This document shows positions 1 through 7,006 of a stretch of 64,000 nucleotides of DNA, one piece after another. The notes below the pieces were generated by a model. That model saw only the letters and a list, made by a program, of their open reading frames with translations. It was not told the origin of the DNA and searched no databases. A program made the translations under genes and the position numbers. The first letter of the stretch is position 1. Each line of letters begins with the position of its first letter. The stretch is from Myxococcales bacterium (GTDB lineage: Bacteria > Myxococcota_A > Bradymonadia > UBA7976 > UBA1532): assembly GCA_020633555.1 (NCBI GenBank), contig JACKDL010000004.1, forward strand, positions 214,638 through 278,637, given 5' to 3'.

Positions 1-834
1 CAGCGCCTGGACGGCGGGGCCATGTTCGGCAACGCCCCCCGGGCGGTGTGGGCCCGCTGGATCGCCCCCGATGACCAGAACCGCATCCCGCTGGCGTGCC
101 GCTGTATGCTCATCGAGGCGCCGGGCAAGCGGATCCTGGTGGAGACGGGCATCGGCGCCTTCTTCGAGCCCAAGTACCGCGCGCGGTTCGGGGTGCAGGA
201 GGATCGGCATGTGCTGCTGGACAGCCTGGCCGAGCTGGGGCTGAGCGACGCCGACATCGATGTGGTGGTGCTCAGCCACCTGCACTTCGACCACGCGGGC
301 GGGCTCCTGGCAGCCTGGCAGGCCGACACCCCGCACCGGCTGCTGTTCCCCAACGCCACCTTCGTGGTGGGCCGGGAGGCCTGGGACCGGGCACTGGATC
401 CGCACCCCCGGGACCGGGCGAGCTTCATCCCCGAGCTGCCGGGGCTGCTCCAGGCCAGCGGGCGGCTGGAGATTGTGGACGGCGACACCGCCGAAGCCCT
501 GGGCCCCGACTACTTCTTCCACCGCAGCGACGGCCACACCCCCGGCCAGATCCTGCTGCACGTGCCGAGCTGCGCGGGGGGGCCCGTGGTGTTCGCCGGC
601 GATCTGGTGCCCGGCGTGCCCTGGATGCACCTGCCCATCACCATGGGCTACGACCGCTACCCCGAGCGGCTCATCGACGAGAAGGCCGCACTGCTGGGCG
701 ATCTGCTGCCCCACGGCGGGCGCCTGTTCTTCACCCACGACCCCCACGTGGCCCTGGCCAAGGTGATCCGCGACGATCACGGCCGCTTCGGGCCGGGCGA
801 GACGTGGGCCGCGCCGCGGAGGTTGCCCCTGTGA
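1..834 (+). CDS. MBL-fold metallohydrolase, 5' end cut by window start
   Basis: Metallo-beta-lactamase-fold hydrolase, most likely a soluble zinc hydrolase of unknown substrate. The frame is open from base 1, and the residues before the first ATG (base 22) match the way this family usually begins ('LDGGAMFG'), so the true start lies upstream of the window. The zinc-binding HxHxDH motif reads HLHFDH (residues 93-98 counted from base 1). It is followed by a GHTPGQ His, the FAGD Asp and a C-terminal FTHD His, so the metal site looks complete. The stop overlaps the GTG start of the next gene (GTGA), implying co-translation with the following lipoprotein. The family assignment is firm; the substrate (lactone, thioester or other) cannot be told. 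Confidence 0.9.
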   Translation, partial: QRLDGGAMFGNAPRAVWARWIAPDDQNRIPLACRCMLIEAPGKRILVETGIGAFFEPKYRARFGVQEDRHVLLDSLAELGLSDADIDVVVLSHLHFDHAGGLLAAWQADTPHRLLFPNATFVVGREAWDRALDPHPRDRASFIPELPGLLQASGRLEIVDGDTAEALGPDYFFHRSDGHTPGQILLHVPSCAGGPVVFAGDLVPGVPWMHLPITMGYDRYPERLIDEKAALLGDLLPHGGRLFFTHDPHVALAKVIRDDHGRFGPGETWAAPRRLPL

Positions 835-1208
835 TTCGCTTGTCTTTCAAGGTGTTTGCGGGGCTCGCGCTGCTGCTCCTGCTGCCCGCCTGCAGCAAGC
901 TGACGCCCTCGGGCGCCCCCGCGCTGACGGTGCACGCCCACGGGCAGAAGTTCGTGGTGCGGCTGACCGTGGGCCCCAAGGTGCTGCTGGAGAGCGACAG
1001 CTACAAGTCCCGCGAGACCGCCCGCGAGGGCGCGAAGGTCATCAAGGAGAAGTACGGCCCGGTGAAGTGCAACACGACGCACCGGGTGGTGGTGCAGGCG
1101 AAGAACAACCGCCTGCTGGGCAAGAGCGAGCCCTTCGCCAACAAGGCCGCCTGCCAGAAGAACATCGACGTGGTGAAGGCCGCGTTGGATCGCGCCGCGC
1201 TGCCTTGA
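831..1208 (+). CDS. Small lipoprotein with two YegP/DUF1508-like repeats
   Basis: The predicted 125-residue protein has a hydrophobic signal peptide ending in the lipobox LPAC. The mature part holds two similar units: one around KFVVRL...KVLLESDSYKSRETA, the other around HRVVVQAKNNRLLGKSEPFANKAAC. Their pattern of a short beta-hairpin followed by 'S..Y.s...a..gi..vk' resembles the DUF1508/YegP fold. The GTG start overlaps the upstream stop by 4 bases, and a GGAGG lies 8 bases ahead, which fixes this start. The gene sits in a three-gene run with an MBL-fold hydrolase and another exported protein. The YegP resemblance is by eye and not certain; the role is unknown. Confidence 0.75.
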   Translation: MIRLSFKVFAGLALLLLLPACSKLTPSGAPALTVHAHGQKFVVRLTVGPKVLLESDSYKSRETAREGAKVIKEKYGPVKCNTTHRVVVQAKNNRLLGKSEPFANKAACQKNIDVVKAALDRAALP

Positions 1209-2089
1209 GCGGGCTCCTCCTGGCCTTGGCCATCGGGCTGGGCGTGTCCCAGGGGGTGGCCTGGCCCGCCGGCGGCTGGCGGGTCGTCCACCAACAGGAG
1301 AGCGACGGGCGCTTCAACGCCACCCAGGTGGCGTCGTGGGAGCAGGTGGTGCAGCGCTGGCAGGTGGGCGCGCCCGCGCCCGACGGCCGGATCCCCGTGC
1401 AGGTGCAGGGGCTCACGGGCCACAAGCGCGCCGTGGGCGAGGGGCCAGACGGGCCCTTCAGCCAGCAGACGCGCCTGGAGGCCGGGCCCGCAGCCGACGC
1501 GGCGGCGCTCTGGTGGCAGATCAGCGGGCGGGCCCCCAAGGCGCTGTGGCTGTCGCCCGACGGGCAGCGGGTGGTGGACGCCCGCTGGGTCGAGGGCGCG
1601 GCCGCGGTGAAGGCCCGGTTCCTCGACGCGGGCGGGGATCCCGAGGCGCTGCCGCCGGGCCTGGACACGGTGCTCGCCGAGGCGGTGGATCCCGAGCGGC
1701 TGACTCGCCTGCTGCCCCAGGTGGGGGCCGACGGCCGGGTGACCCGGCGCGCGGTGCCGTCGCTCATGGGCGCGACCCTGCACCAGACCCTGTGGCACCG
1801 CCGCGGGGACGGGCCGGAGGGCACCGTGGACGCCTTCGACGGCGAGGGCACGCTGACGGGCAGCACGGCGCTCTTCTGGATGGTGGCGGTGCAGATGAAC
1901 CGCATCCACGGGCACAGCGCCCTGGACGCCCAAGGGCGCCCGCAAGCGCGGGTGGAGCGGCTGGAGGTGGCCGGCCGGGTGCTGCGGCCGCCCGACAAGC
2001 GCGGGCCCGGCGAGGCGCCCTATGGCCCGCTGCGCTTCGACATCCTCACTGAGACGACGTGGGCCCCTGAGCCAACGCCTGCGCCCTGA
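1205..2089 (+). CDS. Exported protein of unknown function
   Basis: Predicted 294 residues. I chose the TTG at 1205 because it overlaps the upstream stop (TTGA) and directly precedes a hydrophobic signal peptide (SGLLLALAIGLGVSQGVA) that would otherwise lie internal to a long Arg-rich extension. The mature protein is rich in Trp and charged residues and shows no domain I recognise. A central stretch (TALFWMVAVQMNRIHGHS) is well ordered, and the tail is Pro-rich. It is the last gene of a tightly coupled three-gene run and overlaps the convergent sterol-desaturase gene by 44 bases. Confidence 0.65.
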   Translation: MSGLLLALAIGLGVSQGVAWPAGGWRVVHQQESDGRFNATQVASWEQVVQRWQVGAPAPDGRIPVQVQGLTGHKRAVGEGPDGPFSQQTRLEAGPAADAAALWWQISGRAPKALWLSPDGQRVVDARWVEGAAAVKARFLDAGGDPEALPPGLDTVLAEAVDPERLTRLLPQVGADGRVTRRAVPSLMGATLHQTLWHRRGDGPEGTVDAFDGEGTLTGSTALFWMVAVQMNRIHGHSALDAQGRPQARVERLEVAGRVLRPPDKRGPGEAPYGPLRFDILTETTWAPEPTPAP

Positions 2090-2939
2090 GCTCGGGGGCG
2101 GTGAGGGTGGCGCCCTGCGGATGCCAGCCCGGCCGCCCGAACACCGCGTGCCAGCGCTCGCGGGCGCTGCCGGCGCCGCGCACGGCCCGGAACATGGCCG
2201 CCCACTCGTGGAAGGCGATGTGCAGCAGGTTGAAGCTCTCGATGTCCTTCACCAGCCCATAGCGCACGGGCTCCGTCTCGGGCTCGAAGGTGCCGAACAG
2301 GCGGTCCCACACGATGAAGACGCCGGCGTAGTTGCGATCGAGGTAGCGGGGGTTGCTGCCGTGGTGCACCCGGTGGTGCGACGGGCTGTTCAGCACCCAC
2401 TCCAGCGGGCCCAGGGTGCGCACCCGCTCGGTGTGCACGATGAACTGGTACAGCAGGTTGAAGGCGAAGCTCACCGTGATGAGCAGGGGCGAGAAGCCCA
2501 GCAGACCCAGCACCATGAAGAAGGGGATCGAGGTGTAGTGCTCGGTCCACGACTGCCGCAGGGCGGTGGACAGGTTGTAGTGCTGGCTGGAGTGGTGGTT
2601 CACGTGGCCGGCCCACATGAAGCGCACCTCGTGGTGGAAGCGGTGGATCCAGTAGAAGCACAGGTCCACGGCCACGAAGGCCAGCGCCCAGCCCCACCAG
2701 GTGTCCTCGGGCACCCGCCAGGGGGCGAGCTGCACCAGGGCGCCGGTGGCCAGCACGATCAGGGCGTCGGCGCCGGCGGTCCAGAGCATGCTGATGACGC
2801 CCATGCCCAGGCTGGCCTGGGTGTCGCGGCGCTCGTAGCCGCCCCGCAGGCCCCGGGTGCCGCCGGCCACCAGCCCCTCGATGAGCATGGCCAGGGTGAA
2901 GCCCGGGATGGCGAACAGGTAGACGTCGAGCGGCTCCAC
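2046..2939 (-). CDS. Sterol desaturase / fatty acid hydroxylase family protein
   Basis: Integral-membrane di-iron oxygenase of the sterol desaturase superfamily; such enzymes hydroxylate or desaturate sterols, carotenoids or fatty acids. The eight-histidine signature is present: HRFHHE near residue 98, HVNHHSSQH near 113, and HRVHH near 190 followed by the typical NYAGVFIVWDRLFGTFEPE. Hydrophobic segments flank these motifs. At about 297 residues the length is normal. The GTG at 2939 is preferred because an AGGGGG lies 8 bases upstream and the protein then begins just before the first membrane helix; the frame stays open to a GTG at 3029. Myxobacterial-type organisms are known to make sterols and modified lipids, so a lipid role is plausible, but the substrate is not defined. 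Confidence 0.88.
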   Translation of the reverse strand: MEPLDVYLFAIPGFTLAMLIEGLVAGGTRGLRGGYERRDTQASLGMGVISMLWTAGADALIVLATGALVQLAPWRVPEDTWWGWALAFVAVDLCFYWIHRFHHEVRFMWAGHVNHHSSQHYNLSTALRQSWTEHYTSIPFFMVLGLLGFSPLLITVSFAFNLLYQFIVHTERVRTLGPLEWVLNSPSHHRVHHGSNPRYLDRNYAGVFIVWDRLFGTFEPETEPVRYGLVKDIESFNLLHIAFHEWAAMFRAVRGAGSARERWHAVFGRPGWHPQGATLTAPELRAQALAQGPTSSQ

Positions 2940-2979
2940 GGCGGCCCCCTCTCTGGAAACCGTGTACGAACAGGTCAGG

Positions 2980-3008
2980 ACTCTATCGGCCGTCCGGGGC
3001 CGCGCCAA
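2980..3008 (-). promoter_or_regulatory. Putative sigma-70 promoter for the desaturase gene
   Basis: On the minus strand TTGGCG (3003-3008) and TAGAGT (2980-2985) are separated by exactly 17 bases, upstream of the GTG start at 2939. Matches are 4/6 for the -35 and 3/6 for the -10, in a relatively AT-richer spot of a 119-base divergent intergenic region. Prediction by eye only. Confidence 0.4.
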
Positions 3009-3058
3009 GTCGCCGTGGCAAGTCGCCACCGGGCGTCATCGGGCGTAGGCTGCCGCCC

Positions 3059-4429
3059 ATGTGGACCTCGATGCGAGAGCGTGTCGATCGGCTCTACCGC
3101 TTCGCGGACGAGCACGATCGCAGGGCGCTGCGGACGCTGGCCGGCCTGCTGCGCCTGGTGCTCGACATCTGGCGGCAGCTCGTGGTGGACCAGGCCCACG
3201 GCACCGCCCAGGCCCTGGCCTTCACCACCATCCTGAGCATGGTGCCCGCGCTGGCGGTCATCTTCGCGGTGTTCAAGGCCTTCGTGCCCAACCAGGAGGT
3301 GTCGGCCAAGGTCTCGGCCTGGCTGCTGGGCACCCTGTTCGCCAACAGCGTGGGCGACATCGTGGGGGTGCTGCAGGGCTTCCTGGATCGGGTGGACACC
3401 GGCACCGTCGGCGTCGTCGGCTTCCTGTTCCTGCTGATCACCGCGGTGAGCACCTTCACCGCCGCCGAGAAGGCCTTCAACCGCATCTGGCGGGTGCCCT
3501 TCACCCGGCCGCTGCACGTGCGGCTCATGGCCTACTACGCCGTGCTGACCCTGGCGCCGGCGCTCATCGCCGCCAGCTTCTTCGCCACGGGCTGGGTGCA
3601 GAGCGGGCTGGCCGAGAACGTGGGCTTGGACATCGCCTCGCTGGTGGTGGGCTGGACCCTCGAGATGATGGCCCTGTCGCTGATGTACAAGCTGCTGCCC
3701 CACGGGCGGGTGCAGTGGCGGGCGGCCATCACCGGCGGCGTGGGCGGCGCGCTGGGCTTCGAGATCACCAAGGCCGGCTTCAACACCTACATCGAGAGCA
3801 TCTACCAGGCCTCCACCTCGTCGCAGATCTACGGGGCCTTCGCGCTGTTGCCCGTGTTCTTCCTGTGGGTGTGGCTGGTGTGGTTGATGGTGCTGTTCGG
3901 CGTGGAGTTGGCCTACGTGGCGCAGAACCACCGGCAGCTCACGGCGGCGGTGCTCATCCGCCGGGGCCAGAACCAGAAGCACTCGGGCCCGCCCACCGGC
4001 TACCTGCTCTGCCGCGTCTTCGGTGAGGTGGCCCGCCACTTCGAGCACAAGGGTGGGGGCGTGGCGCCATCGACGGTGGCCCGTGGGCTCCAGGCCGAGA
4101 CCGACGAGGTGGAGGCGGCGGTGCGCCAGCTCGAGCGGGCGGGCTGGCTGCTGGCCATCGAGGATCGCTCCGGTGAGCCGCGGGTGGTGCCCGGGCGCCC
4201 GCTGGATCAGGTGGCGCTGGCCGATCTGTTCGCGCTGGCCGAGGCCGACGGCTATCGGGTGGGGGAGCTGCCCGACACGCCGGGCAGCGGGCCCCTGGAG
4301 CGGGCCATGGCCGAGGCCTTCGCCCGGCGGGGCGAGGCCCTGCAGGTGAGCTTCGCGGCCTTGCTTGCGGGGGCCGAGCCGCCCCCGCCCACGCCGGCGC
4401 CGGGCCCGGTGAAGCCTACTCGGCGCTGA
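3059..4429 (+). CDS. BrkB/YihY family inner-membrane protein with C-terminal soluble domain
   Basis: Polytopic membrane protein of the YihY/BrkB family (once misnamed ribonuclease BN). The first ~300 residues carry about six membrane helices and the family landmarks: QALAFTTILSMVPALAV after the first amphipathic segment, FNRIWRV, and the Trp/Val-rich FFLWVWLVWLMVLFGVELAY helix. Residues ~310-440 form a soluble extension with a pattern like a winged helix (STVARGLQAETDEVEAAVRQLERAGWLL), then a Pro-rich tail. The ATG at 3059 is the natural start. The 3' end overlaps the convergent lipoprotein gene by 14 bases. The transport substrate of this family is not established. Confidence 0.88.
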   Translation: MWTSMRERVDRLYRFADEHDRRALRTLAGLLRLVLDIWRQLVVDQAHGTAQALAFTTILSMVPALAVIFAVFKAFVPNQEVSAKVSAWLLGTLFANSVGDIVGVLQGFLDRVDTGTVGVVGFLFLLITAVSTFTAAEKAFNRIWRVPFTRPLHVRLMAYYAVLTLAPALIAASFFATGWVQSGLAENVGLDIASLVVGWTLEMMALSLMYKLLPHGRVQWRAAITGGVGGALGFEITKAGFNTYIESIYQASTSSQIYGAFALLPVFFLWVWLVWLMVLFGVELAYVAQNHRQLTAAVLIRRGQNQKHSGPPTGYLLCRVFGEVARHFEHKGGGVAPSTVARGLQAETDEVEAAVRQLERAGWLLAIEDRSGEPRVVPGRPLDQVALADLFALAEADGYRVGELPDTPGSGPLERAMAEAFARRGEALQVSFAALLAGAEPPPPTPAPGPVKPTRR

Positions 4430-5054
4430 AGTCGCAGTCGCGGCGCTTGAAGGTGCCGTCCTTCTCCTTCTCGCGCTCGGGCTCCTGCGCCGGATCGATG
4501 ACCGTCTTGGTCAGGGTCATGCCGTCGGCGCAGATCTTCTTGTCCACCTTCTCGTGGCACTTGAGCTGCGAGATGTCGGGCTTGCCCCCCACCTGAATGC
4601 CGTACTTGGCGGTGACGGTGTACTCGCCCAGGGGCACGGACCAGAAGGTGAACTCCGTCTCCCAGCCGCCCTCCTGGACCTCGAGGGCCAGGTGCTTGAC
4701 GTACTCCTTCCCGGTCTTGACGTTCTTGGCCACGATGGTGCCCAGGGACTCCGGGGTGTTCTGGAAGCCGGGGCACAGGCGCACGTACAGGCGGCCCTCG
4801 CCGGGCTTGGTCTGGGTCTTCGCCTCGCGCTCCTTCTGGCGGGCCTCCAACTCGGCCTTCTTCCGCTTGGCCAGCTCCTCGGCGGAGCGCTCGCCCTTCA
4901 CGCAGGCGCTGGCCTCGCAGATGAAGCCCTTGGCGCAGTCCTTGTCGGTCTCGCACTTGGCGGCCGGCGGCTTGTAGTCGGACTCGCCGCCCTTGCAGGC
5001 GATGAGACCGGCGGTGGCGAACAGAGCGGTGCCCAGCAGCGTGCGGATGCGCAT
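4416..5054 (-). CDS. Lipoprotein with Cys-rich (EB-module-like) motif
   Basis: Predicted 212 residues. The signal peptide MRIRTLLGTALFATAGLIAC ends in a lipobox-like LIAC. The mature N-terminus has a CETDKDCAKGFICEASACV module (four-cysteine 'C..D.DC..G..C....C' pattern common in exported myxobacterial proteins), followed by a highly charged Lys/Glu helix (residues ~55-85). The rest is a beta-rich domain with further cysteines and the phrase PLGEYTVTAKYG, reminiscent of an immunoglobulin-like/PEGA fold. The ATG at 5054 is preferred over longer starts because it begins the signal peptide. Function unknown; presumably attached to the outer membrane. Confidence 0.75.
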   Translation of the reverse strand: MRIRTLLGTALFATAGLIACKGGESDYKPPAAKCETDKDCAKGFICEASACVKGERSAEELAKRKKAELEARQKEREAKTQTKPGEGRLYVRLCPGFQNTPESLGTIVAKNVKTGKEYVKHLALEVQEGGWETEFTFWSVPLGEYTVTAKYGIQVGGKPDISQLKCHEKVDKKICADGMTLTKTVIDPAQEPEREKEKDGTFKRRDCDFSAE

Positions 5055-5233
5055 GGTCCTTGTGGTCCCCCTGGTGACGTCGCGGTGCGGGTGGCCGCAG
5101 CCTACCCCCTTTTCGGCCCGACCGGCGAGGCCCTGCCGCAATCCTGAGGCCCGGGCTCAGAATTCCGGTGAGCCGGCGCGGCGAAACACCGCGGGCGCGG
5201 CGGGGACACAGGGTCCGGGCACGGAGCGGAGGC

Positions 5234-5249
5234 TGGCATGGTTCTCGCT
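5234..5249 (+). promoter_or_regulatory. Possible sigma-54 promoter upstream of the DUF2330 gene
   Basis: TGGCATG followed by TCGCT gives the GG-N10-GC arrangement of a -24/-12 element (GG at 5235-5236, GC at 5247-5248) about 30 bases before the start codon. Sigma-54 promoters are abundant in Myxococcota, but GG-N10-GC is frequent by chance at this G+C, so this is tentative. Confidence 0.22.
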
Positions 5250-5278
5250 AGGCCCGGCCGCCAGGGAGGAAGACGCCA

Positions 5279-6973
5279 ATGCACCGTTTCATCGCCGGGC
5301 TCGCACTGTCTGCGGGCCTCACCGCCGCCCCCGCCGCCGCCTTCGCCTGCGGCGGGTTCTTCTGCTCCAGCGCGCCCGTCGACCAGCAGGCCGAGCGCAT
5401 CCTGTTCGTGCAGGAGGGCGCCGACACCTGGTCCACCTACGTCGAGATCCAGTACCAGGGCGACGCCGACGCCTTCGCCTGGGTGGTGCCGGTGCCCGAG
5501 GTGCCCGAGCTGGACACCTGGTACCCGCAGGCCTTCAGCGCCCTGGATCAGGCCACCGAGCCCCAGTACCAGCCCGACTGGTCGTGCGCGCCGGTGGACT
5601 TCGCGGCCGAGGGCGACGGTGCCCCGAACGCGGGCGGGCAGGACCCCGATGACGACGGCGTGCAGGTCCTCGCCCAGGAGCAGGTGGGGCCCTTCGAGAC
5701 GGCCACCATCCAGTCCGACGACCCCCGGGCGCTGGTGGAGTGGCTGCGGCAAAACGACTACCGCATCGTGCCCGAGATGGAGCCCTTCATCGCGCTCTAC
5801 ACCGCCGAGGGCATGAAGTTCACCGCCATGCGGCTGAGCGACGGCGAGACGGTGGAGTCCATCCGCCCCATCAAGATGACCTACCGCAGCATGAACCCCG
5901 TGGTGCCCCTGCGGCTCACCTCGGTGGCCGCCATGCCCGAGATGGGCGTGAAGGTGTGGATCCTGGCCGACCAGAAGTTCGGCCCCCTGAACGTGCCCGA
6001 GATCGAGATCCCCCTGGACGAGGTGGTGTTCGACTACAACCGCTGGCAGACCAACTACCTGCCGCTGGTGGCCCGCAAGGTGGACGAGGCGGGCGGTCAC
6101 GGGTTCGTGACCGAATACGCCCAGAAGACGGACGACCTGGCGCAGCTCATCGCCGACAGCTTCGTGCCCGAGCGCTTCGGCGAGGAGCCGGTGCTGGCCC
6201 GAGACGACCTGGCCCGCATCCTGCGCAGCAAGCCCTACCTGACCCGCCTGTACACCCGGGTGTCCCCCGAGGAGATGGACCTGGATCCGCTGTTCACGGG
6301 CGTGCAGGGGGAGGACGTCTCGAACATCCACCAGCTCCCGGCGCCCGAGCAGTGCGATCCGCAGGCGCCCAACGCCGCGGGCCTGGACGGCGCCGCCGAG
6401 GCCTGTGACTTCGCCGCCTGCGGCGCCGCCGGCCGCTGCGCCGACGTGGTGGCTCCCAGCTATGGCCAGACCGCCTGCGCCTGCGCCCCCGGCGCCGTGG
6501 CCCGCATGGTCCCCGATCCCCTGCTGCCCGGGCGCATGCAGGTGAGCTGCGTGGACGCGCGGCTGAACTTCACCACCCCCACCACCGGCGCGGCCATCGG
6601 CGGCTCGCCGGTGCTGACGCTGCCCGATCCCTGCACGGCCGGGCTCTGCGGCGATCACGGCGAGTGCGTGGCCCTGAACGGCGCGCCCACCTGCCGCTGC
6701 GAGCAGGGCTTCGTGGCCACCGCCCAGCAGCAGGATGACGGCATGTTCACGGTGAACTGCGTGGCGCCGGCCGAGCCGGTGCCCGCGGCCTTCTACCAGG
6801 TGGCCCTGCGCGAGCCGAACCTGCCCTACCCGGGGCGGGTGGCGCCGGTGGGCATGGCCAGCGCGGGCGGCGGCAGCACCTGGGGCTGCGACGCCACCGG
6901 CCGGGGCACCGACGCCGGGCTGCTGGCCCTGCTGCTGGGGCTACTGCCGGTGGTCCGCCGTCGCCGGCGCTGA
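5279..6973 (+). CDS. DUF2330 exported protein with MYXO-CTERM-like tail
   Basis: 564-residue exported protein. A signal peptide ending AFA is followed at once by CGGFFCSSAPVDQQAERILF, the hallmark N-terminus of DUF2330 proteins, and then the DAFAWVVPVP segment typical of that domain (to about residue 330). Two Cys-rich EGF-like modules follow (around CGAAGRC...CAC and CGDHGEC...CRC). The C-terminus has a Gly/Ser linker with Cys (WGCDATGRG), a hydrophobic helix and RRRRR, i.e. a MYXO-CTERM-like surface-sorting signal. The ATG has a strong GGAGG 9 bases ahead. Known family members are of unknown function. The predicted location is the cell surface. Confidence 0.88.
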   Translation: MHRFIAGLALSAGLTAAPAAAFACGGFFCSSAPVDQQAERILFVQEGADTWSTYVEIQYQGDADAFAWVVPVPEVPELDTWYPQAFSALDQATEPQYQPDWSCAPVDFAAEGDGAPNAGGQDPDDDGVQVLAQEQVGPFETATIQSDDPRALVEWLRQNDYRIVPEMEPFIALYTAEGMKFTAMRLSDGETVESIRPIKMTYRSMNPVVPLRLTSVAAMPEMGVKVWILADQKFGPLNVPEIEIPLDEVVFDYNRWQTNYLPLVARKVDEAGGHGFVTEYAQKTDDLAQLIADSFVPERFGEEPVLARDDLARILRSKPYLTRLYTRVSPEEMDLDPLFTGVQGEDVSNIHQLPAPEQCDPQAPNAAGLDGAAEACDFAACGAAGRCADVVAPSYGQTACACAPGAVARMVPDPLLPGRMQVSCVDARLNFTTPTTGAAIGGSPVLTLPDPCTAGLCGDHGECVALNGAPTCRCEQGFVATAQQQDDGMFTVNCVAPAEPVPAAFYQVALREPNLPYPGRVAPVGMASAGGGSTWGCDATGRGTDAGLLALLLGLLPVVRRRRR

Positions 6974-7006
6974 GGCGGGCTCACCTGCGCCCGGCGCGCC
7001 CCCCGC

